DNA from: Cristatella mucedo | Taxonomy: Eukaryota; Bryozoa; Phylactolaemata; Cristatellidae | NCBI GenBank assembly: GCA_009760855.2 | Contig: WPIO01000001.1 | Location: 917,001-981,000 of the forward strand | Length of the DNA: 64,000 nt | Direction of reading: 5' to 3' | Part shown: piece by piece, positions 11,218 through 22,300 of the stretch | Layout: the number at the start of each line of letters is the position of its first letter | Position numbering within the stretch: the stretch's first letter is position 1 | Translations under genes and position numbers: made by a program | Notes under the pieces: model-generated | Told to the model about the DNA's origin: nothing | The model's database searches: none | What the model saw: the letters and a program-made list of their open reading frames with translations, nothing else

Positions 11218-14200
11218 TCTCAGGACTCAATTGCTTGGCACTTTTCACATCAAGGGTCACCATTTGACCAAATGTTCGCATTCAACTGCACACCATCATC
11301 ACCGATTATTATCAAATTATGCTAAGCTGACCACTTGCGGATCTTAATGGGTCCACATTGTGTGCCCTCCTCTTACACTGAAATCGCCTGTAATTCGCGA
11401 AACCTTAAGACCGTTGGAATTGATGATGTCCAAGCCGGAACATCAGCTTTGTTTCTGCTGCACAATCCCCCTTCAGAACTGTCATCGTTAGTCGATTTCT
11501 GCAACACAACACCAGATGACTTTCTCGACGGCTTTGCCCATCTCCCTAAGCACTCTGCATGCCATCTACCGGACAGCCTATTTTTTATTCAGGACATTAA
11601 ACTGGATAGTTCTACTAAGTGAAAGCGTGAACGAGCATACAACTGATGCAAAATGACTGTCCTTGATAGGCAACCTCTCGTAAGACGACCATATCAGCTC
11701 CACAGTCAAATCCACCTATTTTCAGCTTCATAAGATTGCTAAAGTTCAGGATTGTTTAGATAAAGATACCACGTCTAAGTTGGTCCATGCATTCGTGACA
11801 TCCCGTCTCGACTTCTGCAACTCACTGCTTACTGGCTTACCAGCATGTGCGATCAGGCGATTGCAGCTGGTGCAAAACTCTGCAGCTAGGCTTGTCTGTC
11901 GTGAGCGTCGCAGTTGCCACATCACTCCACTTCTCGCCGACCTGTACTGGCTACCAGTTAAGCAACGGATTGACTTCAAGCTTTTGTCGCTCACTTTTAG
12001 GTCCCTTCATTCTATGGCTCCAGCCTATCTCTCAGATATACTACCCCATCAGGCCAAGTATCGTACCATTTGCTTTTCGGAATCCAACAGTCTAGAAATA
12101 CCTCATACAAACCTTAAATCCTTTGGAGACCATGCATTTAGTTCGTATGCTCCCAAAGCCTGGAACTCCCTACCGACCTGCGTCAGAACATCCCCTGACC
12201 TGACCACATTTAAAAGGAACCTAAAAACACACCTATTTAAGATAGCATTTAGTGGGTCCCTGTGATTCGTCGTTGATGTGCTTATGGGTGCTGACACTGT
12301 GCATGCTGCCACTAACCACATTTGCATGCTGACCCTGTGCATGTCACCCCTAACCATATAATTTATTTCGTTTCATTTGTCAAGCATGATTTTACATACC
12401 ATTCAATTGCATTTCACTTTACAGGTAATGTAAAGCGCCTAGAGAGAGATTAAGTTCTCTAAGGGCGCTTTATCAAGTGAATTATTATTATTGGTATTAC
12501 TATACGAAGACGACCGCAAATCGTACCAATTGATCCAAGCAAAGGCTCAGTCTAGCTTTTATAAAAATATTTCGATTTACGTGTGCATTATCTAAAAATT
12601 CGAATGTCTACGACCCGCATTCTTCTGGTTAGCTCTGAGCCCAGCGATCATGATGATGCTTTAGCCTTTTGCGTCTCTACCTTCTTTTACAACCAGAAGG
12701 AAAAGATTCGAGAGTCCATTTCTAGGGTTGCAGTATCCTCCTGGCATTGCCTTCATCAATTTCACGCAGCATTACAATGTCTTCATTAAATGAGGCCACT
12801 AATGACATCGTGCTGACGCTTACATCTCACTTGAAAAAGACAACTGGATCCCTAAACCCTTTTACGATTGTCCTGCTTCTACGATGCATACTCTGCTGAC
12901 TCCATGCATAACTAGCATTATAAATATGTAAGAAGCCTCGGATCAAGTCCCCGCAACTTCAAAAAGGCTGTAATTAGGCCACTGCTCAAGAAAGCAATGC
13001 TAGACAAAGAAAATGTAAGCAGAGTCTGCCCAACCTCTCTTCTACTGTTCCCATCATAGACAGTGGAACTAGTCGTGGCGAACTAGCTGAACTCCTACAT
13101 TAAAAATTCAAACCTTGCTAGCGATTTCAAGGCTGGTGTTTTAGCTAGCTAATCAATATTAAATCAGCACTACTTCAGGCATATAACGACCTGCTTAGCT
13201 GGGCAAACTTATTGACAGCATCTTTGCTCGGTCAGCTCGGTTAGCACGATTTTTTGACTGCCTTCGATGCTATCGATCACAGCGTCCTTTCTGAGTGCCT
13301 CTATTTTTGCCTGGCAATGACTGTCGCGGCACTGCACTGGTTGAGGTCCTATCTCTTTGGGAGTCTCTTGAGTATTGATGTGAATGGATGCCGATTATCC
13401 GAGGAAGTCATAGAAGTAAGAGGTGTTTCTGGGTACAGTGCTCTGTGCTATTTTTCTACCGCTTATACTCTTACTTTTGCCAAAATTATTGCTAGGAAAA
13501 TCTAACCTTTCACTTACAAGCAGGTTTATCTCACTTGTAATTCTTCGTATACCTCCAAGCCCCCAAGCGATTTTTGCCAACTTCCTTGCTGTGCAATTGA
13601 TAACATCAGCACACGGATAGTAGCAAACTTTCTTAAATTAAATTATAATTAAGCTAACTTTTTTGAACATATTAACGCTCAAATGAAGCTCTGCGGTCAT
13701 ATTTCCTCCTGAACTCGCATACAATCTGGGCGTCCTTTTCAGAAGTTACCGTACCTTAGGCAATCAAGTCGACTCCAGAGTCAAGTGAGCCAACTTAAGC
13801 TAGATATCGTTGCTAAAAGAATTCGGGCTAGCTTAGACCGGTAGACCCCATCTAAGTAGGTCCAAAGATTTGAGAAATACAGTCTTGACTGAAGTAACTT
13901 ATTTCTTGCTGGTCTACCCGTCTGTGTAATCGAGTACATAAGCATGTGTGAAACTCAGAAGGATCACTTATTTGTCGTTAGCGTCTTAGTTGCCACATCA
14001 CACCTCTTCTCGCCAGCCTGCTTCCAGTGGAGCAATGCATAAACTTTTAAGTCATGGCACACAATTTCAGATCTCTTTATTCTTTTGCTCAAGCCTATCT
14101 GTCACATTTACTCTCCCAGGCTAAACGACGTACGACCCACTTTTCGGAACCTAATTGTTTACCTATACCTCGTAAAAATCTACAGTCAATTGATGACTAT

Positions 14201-14440
14201 GCAGTTAGTTCGTATGTTCCCAAAGGCTGGAACACACTCTCGACTTCTGTAATCATTTCCCCGGAAATGATGGCATAAAAAGAAATTGAAAATGTACAAA
14301 TTTATTAGTGGGTCCATATGACTCGTCCAGTATGAGCTTCTGCAAGCTGAAACTGTGCAAACTGCCACTAACCTTATGTTCATGCAGACCGTGAGTATAA
14401 CGCTCATAACCCTTCATTTTTCTTTATCGTTCCGTCAGTT
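11218..14440 (+). mobile_element. LINE-A, old long copy split by a younger LINE-A
   Basis: The old copy runs from the linker after the endonuclease (11218-11672, similar to 3200-3660) into the RT (12496-13620) and then the C-terminal domain (13740-14280, with LSQAKRRTTHFSEPNCLPIP). RT landmarks are decayed but recognisable: FDAIDHSVLSECL at 13263-13300 and a motif B region near 13420. A younger 5'-truncated LINE-A (11673-12495) separates the linker from the RT. Confidence 0.7.
11673..12495 (+). mobile_element. LINE-A, young 5'-truncated copy with long C-terminal ORF
   Basis: This is the best preserved C-terminal region in the window. A frame of 161 codons is open from 11780 to 12265. It contains RLDFCNSLLTGLPACAIRRL, AARLVCRERRSCHITPLLAD, LPVKQRIDFK and PKAWNSLPTCVR, which resemble the C-terminal segment after the RT in CR1-like LINEs. 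The 3'UTR ends with the AAAGCGCC/GGGCGCTTT hairpin and (ATT)n at 12480-12496. It lies inside an older copy of its own family. Confidence 0.8.
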
Positions 14441-14559
14441 GAATATCACGTTTAAAGCGGAAGATAACTTCATAAGATTATGTTTAAAAATCAGATTAAT
14501 CGCGGATGACTTTCAATGAATAATCTTAGGTAATTTTAGGAAAATACGACAAAACCTTG

Positions 14560-15655
14560 AGCCACGCTCAGTGAGCTGTTTTCTTGATGTATGGGGATGG
14601 CATAACGAACCAACTCTTGAGCAGACTCCTGAGTATTAATGTGCATGGACATAGGTCATCAGTGGAACCATTAAAATATGGGCCACCTCCGGGTACAGTT
14701 CCTTGCATCGTATACACTTTACTTTTGACCGAAGGGATTGCAAGTCACAATCTAGGATTTCACCTCTCCGATGCTCGGTAGTAAATTTGCATTGATTTTT
14801 CCTAGCCTATCTGCACGTTAAGTTCTCTAAAATCTTTGCCGTAAGTCTGATTGACATCCACCCATGGTCGGCAGCAAAGATTCCTAAATAGCATGATGAT
14901 GAAACCAACTTACTAGTTTTGGGCCACCAAAGGGTGATTCAGAAATTGGAAAGGTAAACGCTCGTAGTCGGGCCTCCAATCATTTCTCTAATTGAATATA
15001 CACGACATCTACGCATCCTGTTTTAAAGTGTTCCCCATTAGATGACCACACCAATTTCAAGTTTTGCATACTTTCAGATACATAACGTTGCTTAAATCCG
15101 GGCAAGTTTAGACAGGGATACCACATCTACATTGATCCCAGTATTTGTGTAATCCCGCCCTGGCTTCAGTAAGCTCACTGACAGCTGTTCTCCCGGCCTG
15201 TCCAATCAGGTGCTTACTGCTGGTGCAAAACTCGGCAGCTGAGCTTGGCTTTCGTATGTGTCGCAGTTGCACTTCTCACCACTTTCTGCCGACCTGCACT
15301 GTCTCTTAGGCAGGCAAAGCATTGAATTCAAGCTTCTGTAACTCACGTAATGCTCCCATCATTCTTTGGCTCTAGCCTACTATCCGGTCGACTCCCCCCA
15401 CTGTATGTCATGTATTTCGTGGGTCTGTGTGTTTCGTCCTCGTGTGCTTATGCATGCTGACACCGCATTCTGCAAAGAACCACATCTGCATGCCGACCCC
15501 ATGCCTCTCACCTGTAACCATGTTATGCACGTTGTCATTGAGCGTCTATAGCCAGATATGCGATTTTGCTTCCGATGCATAAAATATAAATTTCCTATTT
15601 AGAGATCAATTTATTTGAGGGCGCTTCAAAAATATTTATTATATTTTATATTAAT
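14560..15655 (+). mobile_element. LINE-A fragment, RT to 3' end
   Basis: The copy enters in the RT (LLSINVHGHRSSVEPLKYGP near 14625-14690), passes through a decayed C-terminal region (the GGTGCTTACTGCTGGTGCAA block at 15209) and ends with a degenerate 3' hairpin near 15590-15630 and an AT-rich tail. There is no intact ORF. Confidence 0.65.
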
Positions 15656-17050
15656 TAAGACGCATATTCATATGAACATGCCTGAGCTATTGCTGCCAGC
15701 CAAAAAACTAACAGGTCTCAATCATCCCCCGAATGTAAATTGTTTTTTTAATGATGATAGGAAAAGGACCTGAATTATTCTAAAGTGCATCCACAGCATG
15801 TTTTTTTGCAACGTATAAGTGCTTCAAATGTATGCCTTTTTTTCTATATTCAATGGCAAGTGTGTCATTTAATCTTGCTGCTAACAAACTCAAGTACTTT
15901 TGCAGGAAACAAGCTAGGTTCTAAAAGCCCAATAATAACGTAACAGTATTTGTATAATTCCACAACCGAATTTAATTGCATCTTAAGGCATACCTATTTC
16001 ACCTTTATTGAAGGGATGCCTGATGATCAGTGAAAGTCGCATACTGGAATGCATTTTATATCTGCTTATATCAGTTTATATGATATACTGGATGAAATCT
16101 CATTTCAGTGGTTATGAAAAGGCTAAATTATAAAACATAGATAAGTTCCTAAATTCTGTTGGAACTCCTGAGCGTTCAAAATTTTCATGTCTTCATTCTC
16201 GAGTGAATTAGGGTGTTTGACTGTTTTAAAAATGAAGGCTCTGTCTCTGTGTGATTTTTGGATTGTTATTGGTCTGGATGACTGAATAGAGCTCGAACTT
16301 TAGCTGTAATGCAGTTAGCCGGAAAAGAGTATTTCTTATAATAGTTATGGCAATGCGAGAGAACACAAGGACTTCCAATTGTGTGGCAAACCAGCGAAGT
16401 CAATATACTGCTCAACAACAATGGTGTTGTGTGTTTGACTTATGGGTTGTTGAGAACAAACATAGATAGATGGACGCTTTCCAACGAGCTGCATGCTCGT
16501 AAATGAATAAGCCAGATGTCCTAGCAGTAGTTAGCTACAGAATTCGAAGCCGGATATTTTAAATTAAGCAGCCATTTTAGAATGAAAAGCTACCTATAGC
16601 CACGAGATAGTTTTTAAAATGTCACGCTGCCTAAACTGCTCTTACTCATCAGTGGGGCATATGCAGTCGTCTCGTAAAGAGCCCAATCAGAGAGAAAAAC
16701 TGATTCTTTGCTTATACTGCAAAGAATATATATACGAACTCATTGGGAATGTAAGTTTTCTCGAATTTTTAATCGCTATTGTATTTTTTAACTAGCAGCT
16801 AGGCAATACAGGTGTTCAAATCGAGACAAAGTGATGCTAAGCAAACTCAAATTCAAATCGGGCTTGTAATACTTTGGTCAAGAGAGAATCTTCGCATCCG
16901 TGCGTTTTTTATCCGATTCCAAAGTGTGGCACATTATAATATATGTCTAGGCTAGTACTATATCTACGTTTAAATGTAGAGTAGTTGTTCCTCAATAGAC
17001 CACCAATGCATTTATACTATTAGAATAGAGTTGTTTTGAAAGCTATTCTG
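15656..17050. other. Unassigned non-coding stretch
   Basis: AT-rich sequence between two LINE-A copies. I see no coding region, no match to the repeat families of this window and no structural RNA. Confidence 0.3.
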
Positions 17051-18150
17051 TTGCTTTTGGGTCTCATTCTACCATTCCTATAAAAGACACTGGAACGGAT
17101 CGTGGCGGACCGGCAGAACTCGAAGATCGAAACCTCACACCCTGCTAATAAGTTCAAGTTTAGCTTTAGAGCTAATCACTCCACAGACTCAGCATATCTA
17201 AGGGTATACAACGACCTACTTAGGAATGCTGACATGAGTAGACTGTCTCTGATTCTTTCGCTTGATATTTCGGCAGCTTTTGATACCACCGATCACAAAG
17301 TTCTGCTAGAGCGCCTTTCATCTCGCCTGGGCATCACTAGCACTACTCTGAAGTGGTTCAGGTCCTATCTCAGTGGCAGACTCCAGAGTATTGACGTGAC
17401 TGGACAAAGATCATCTGCAGTACCTCTGAAATATTAGGTACCTCAAGGCTTCGTGGTAGGTCCGGTTTTTTCACAGTTTATACTCTTCCTCCTGCTGATG
17501 TGATTGCCATGCACAATCTAGGCTTTCACTTCTATGCTGATGACACTCAGCAGTACCTTTGCTTTGTTCCCTCCTAGCCTTCGACCACCTTAAATTCTCT
17601 CAACTCACTTGCTGCATATATTGAAGACATTCACACATCGACGGCAGCAAATTTTCTAAACCTAAACGATGATAAAAAATAACTGACTATTTATGGCCAA
17701 ACCCAGTGTGACCACCCGCTTTTTGGAATCCAACAGTCTACAAATACCTCGTACAAACCTCAAATCCTTTGGAAACCCACATTTAGTTCATACGCTCCCA
17801 AACCCTGGAAGTCCATCCCAACTTGAGTCGGAACATCCCTTGACCTGACCACATTTAAAAAGAACTTAAAAACACACATATTTAGGACAGCATTTAGTGG
17901 GTCATGGTGATTTGGCCTCCATGTGCTTATGCGTGCTGAAACTGTGTACGTTGCCACTAACCACATTTGAGTGCTTACCCAGTGCATGTCACCCCTAACC
18001 ATGCTATTCAGTTTGCTTTTTTATCAAGCATGGTATTACTCACCATTCAATTGCATTTCCCTTTGCAGCAAATGTAAAGAGCATAGAGATAAATTGAGTT
18101 CTCTGAAAGCACTTTATCAAGTGCATTGCTAATATTATTTTCTTATTACT
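17051..18150 (+). mobile_element. LINE-A with well preserved RT catalytic region and internal deletion
   Basis: An RT frame at 17102-17437 reads FSFRANHSTDSAYLRVYNDL, then SLDISAAFDTTDHKVLLERL (motif A with the aspartate intact). After one stop the motif B region VPQGFVVGPVF follows near 17440. In another frame FHFYADDTQQY at 17525-17560 keeps the YADD catalytic motif. At about 17709 the sequence jumps from the RT to the late C-terminal domain, an internal deletion of roughly 500 bp relative to the longer copies. The 3' end with hairpin and ATT-rich tail is at 18070-18150. Confidence 0.75.
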
Positions 18151-19390
18151 ACATAGAAGAAATATGCCATTTATTTATAGTTGTATGCTAATAAAAATAT
18201 AGAGACTGCGATATAACATACCGGTTCCATAGTGGCTATACTTATTATCATACCTGAACTTGCAACATAGTGGCACAATTATGTGACGAGGCTTTCTGTC
18301 GTTAGCAACTGTAATGCAGCTTCTTTTCTGAAATTAGCACTCGCTCGCAAGAAAACTGTTTCAAATTGAAAACTTTTAACGAAAGTACAAGAGGCGGTAC
18401 AATTAGTTCTACTTTAAATTAGAAAACATTCCATTCAATGAATGACCAAATTATTTTCAAGCCCCTTGTAGTTAGTAGTTTTGGCTTGCATAAAAGATGG
18501 TAATACAATAAATATTGACAATTTTGTATGACTGCTCACTCCATTACAATTGGAAGACATTGCGTTCAACCTACTTCCAGGTAAAACAAAATGACCACAA
18601 ATTTGGCCCTCTTAGACGGAGATTATGCATTCAAGTTCGCTGCCAAGCCGATGACATCCCGCACGGAGATAGATAACTCATTATAATCATATTTCCTAGC
18701 TTAATCAATTTTACTCTTAAAGTTTGTGTGAGCCATTGATACTAAGTTTGTCAATGTGATTGACGCCAATAATAGATAGATATAGTCTTTACCTAACTAT
18801 CTGTGCTCACGCTAAATTTACTTGCTCGATATAGCTTACAAAAGAAGGTTCAAAATGCCTGGGTATTAAACAAAATTCATGAGCTATTAAATAGCTTTTT
18901 TTCTGCTGGGAATGCAGGCACTTGTCATGGCTATCGTTTCCTTTACATTTAATTGGCCCTAATAAGCCACATTGACATGCTAGTGGAATAAAGATGCCAA
19001 TTTTTTTAATTTTTAAAGCTGGTAAATATTTGAGCTTGATCATATTAATCTCCAATCAACCGAAACCATGCAGCCATTAAGTAGTTAAAAAGCATGTCTT
19101 TGGCTTGACAATTAGTAGGAGATGGCTCAATCTATAAGAAATGCCTGGAAAACTGCTTATAAAAAGATAAATACAGTCTTAAGAATAAGTGAAACCAAAG
19201 TCTTAGCAAGTCCAAGATGTATTTTATTCGAGTCAAATTAAATAAGCCATATGGTTGATGGTAAGCACAGATGCTATGCAACTCATTGACTTATAATAAT
19301 GCTTTTGGTGTAGCTATGCCAGTTAAATATATCTGGAACCTTTATTCGCCCCTTTTTACCGATGATCACTGTAGAAATCACTAAGGACTT
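18151..19390. other. Unassigned stretch, 3' flank of discoidin gene 1
   Basis: This lies beyond the stop codon of the minus-strand discoidin gene. It holds that gene's AATAAA (19341-19346). Otherwise it is AT-rich with no supported feature. A minus-strand ORF at 18807-19055 has no splice or homology support. Confidence 0.3.
19341..19346 (-). terminator. Polyadenylation signal of discoidin gene 1
   Basis: TTTATT on the plus strand reads AATAAA on the minus strand, 45 nt after the TAG stop codon. The paralogous gene has the same signal at the same distance. Confidence 0.7.
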
Positions 19391-22300
19391 CTAGCAGCCA
19401 AATATTTCAACTTTTGTGCTGGGGTGATTGACGAAGGTTAATGGGTAAAGCCGAAAAGCTCGTATGCCTCTGAGTGGATTAGGTAGTGCATTCTTTTCAA
19501 CTGAGTAGGAATCAATGTTTCCTTGAAAAATCTACAAAATACAAACAGAATTACGTTCATTTTTTTCCTTCAAGATTACCTGACTTAGACATTGTTGGGA
19601 TACAATAGAGGCCTGAACTACCTCAAAATGCATGGACTTTTCTAATTGCTTACTGAATTATTCAAACAATGACAGAGTGATTCATCATTACAACGTTAAT
19701 ATATTCTTTGTAGATGACACATGAATTTATAAGTTTCCCCAAATCAACATAGTATGCATCAATGCAAAAGACTTCGCTCATGCCTTTACCCAAGTTTTGT
19801 CAAAAAGCTTGTAGTCGTCAAATGTAAAACCGTCTCGGCTCGTTGATATCTTGTAGGTCTTTACGAATTGGTTAAGATTAGGTCTTCCGGCTGTGGCAAT
19901 TAGACTTATCTTTAAAAAAAACTCTCGTATTTGACGAAGCACATATTCTTAAAGACAGCCAATCATATAATAGCTTGCTTAAGTTTACTCACCGTTCGAG
20001 GCGATCCAAATGAGATTTGAATGTACGGATTCGCGTCTTCTGCTGTAGCTTTTGCGGCCCATATAAGATCTCCATTATTTCTCATTCTAGTGTATTTTGG
20101 CTCGTGATGCCAAGCTGGCCAATAGGAGCTTGCGGTGAACGCCGTATCAGGCAAGGAGTCTGTAATTTGCCAATGAGAACGGATGCTTAAAATTCTCGTT
20201 TCAAAGAAAATTAAAGATCGCACAATTTAAATAAACATTTTGATGGATATTTCATGTTTTACAGGAGTGAAATATAGTGAATTATTTCTAGCAGTGACAA
20301 AAATAGCAGGCTCTTTAGCCAATTAACGAATGCTGTTCCATAAAGTGTTAATTTTGTTAAGCTTTTACATTTATTAATTTACCCTCCTAGCCTTCGACCA
20401 CCTTAATAATTAAAATTGATTCATTTAGTGAATTGGCTTAGAATAAAGGCACCAAACATATCTGAGCACCCATGTTTTAAAACTTTCGGCGAAACTCATC
20501 AGTGTTTTACCTACCGGGGCTTCAGTGAGCCTCCACAATAGGCACGATGCAGAACTTAACATAGATAACGATTTATCGACCTTTTTTCTCCCTCCTTGCC
20601 TAGTTGATTTGTTTTCAATTATTTCTGTCGAGCAAGCACCAACGGGCACTTAGCAGAGTCTTCACTATTTTTTCTAAACTCAAATAGTTTGAGTATAAAC
20701 ACTCAAGGATCTGATCGGATGATTAGCAGTGGCTTTAATTTCAAGTGAATAATTTTATAACAACTAATATAAATAAGGTAGTTATTAGTTTAAATATTGG
20801 AATCTTCAGATTTGACTTGTAATTGCACCGAGCAGACTCTCGAATGTTGAAAGCCGCCATCTAATGTACTGCCGCTGAATGCTATTCATTGTACCTAAAC
20901 CTCGGGTTTGTCCGTAGAGTAAGTCTCTTTACAGTGACAAATCGAAATCCCTATAGTTAGTATTGTATCATTTTAAGGCTTTGCGAAAGGTTTTTTACAT
21001 GGTTAAGTGAGAGATGCCCTGGGATTCGCTTGAAATTCACTTGTTATACAGCTTTTTCTTTTACTCTTTCAAACTGAATCGCCCTGTATATTCGAGGCTA
21101 TTCTCAATTTCAAAATAGATGCAGCTGTACAACTGCTTTCATCGTTTTCTGTCCTTAAATCTATCAAAATATGACAGCGCATTAAAACAACATACGCTGC
21201 CAATTTTTGCACATGAAAGTGGCAGCATATTTTCTGAAATTATATAAACAAAAGGTCAACTTATGAAGTATATGAAATCCAAGTGCCGCTCAGAAATCAG
21301 AAAGCTGGACTCGTTCACTGGGCCCTTCTTTTTCTTCAGATTCGGCCTGTAATCATAAAGTCTTCTTCTAAAGTCGTTTCTCTCTAAAATAGCATCCACT
21401 TTCCAGTCTGTGGCATATTTTATTTGACAGATCAGCAATGCAATTTCATGCATTCGATAATTTCTGATGGGATTGTTATCGCTGTCTATATGTGGGTTTC
21501 TCCCTCAGAGCCACCACATGCCGTTTGGAAACGCAGATGCTAGCCTAGTCTCATTGACGTCACAACAGCCATATTATGCCTGTGCTCACTAATCTGTACT
21601 GGCTGACTAATAATGGATAAAGAGAATCCAAGGTCGTCTTAGTCGACGTTACTATTCCTCTATTCGCTGCCTAGAGCTACCTATATAAATTAAACTCACT
21701 TCGGATTTGCCATCGCACAACCTGATCTTATGACTCTGGCCTATTCGAATTCCTTTTATTAATTTATAATTTCGCAGCGGCAGTGATTTAACTTATGATA
21801 CTAATAATAATTATAATATTAATAATAAAAATGTGGTTAGTGGCAGCATGCACAGTATCTGCACACATAAGCACGTGAAGGGCGAATTACAGTCAGTCAC
21901 TAAATGCTGTCCTAAATAGGTGTATTTTGGGTTCCTTTTAAATGTGATCAACTCAGGGTATGTTCTGATGCAAGTCGGGATGGAATTCCAGGCTTTGGGA
22001 GCATGCGAACTAAATGCACGGTCTTCAAAGGATTTCAGGTTTGTACTAAGTATTGGTAAACTGTTGGATTCTGAAAAGTGGTTGGTACGATGCTTGGCCT
22101 GGTTGGGAAATAGATCTGAGAGATAGGCTGGAGGCAAAGAATGAAGTGACCTAAAAGTGAGCGACAAAACCTTGAAGTCAATCCGCCGCTTGACTGGTAG
22201 CCAGTGCAGGTCGGTGAGAATTGGTGTGATGTATCAACTGCGACGCTCGCGACAGACAAGTTTTGCACCAGCTGTATTGCCTGAACCTACATGCTGGATG

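Noticed and set aside
20425-20649. Additional coding exon in intron 1 of discoidin gene 1
   Set aside because: The domain is complete without it, the paralogue has no equivalent, and no suitable splice sites were seen.
21256-21453. Small minus-strand ORF with protein-like composition in the same intron
   Set aside because: It has no start context, poly(A) signal or repeat/homology support beyond composition.
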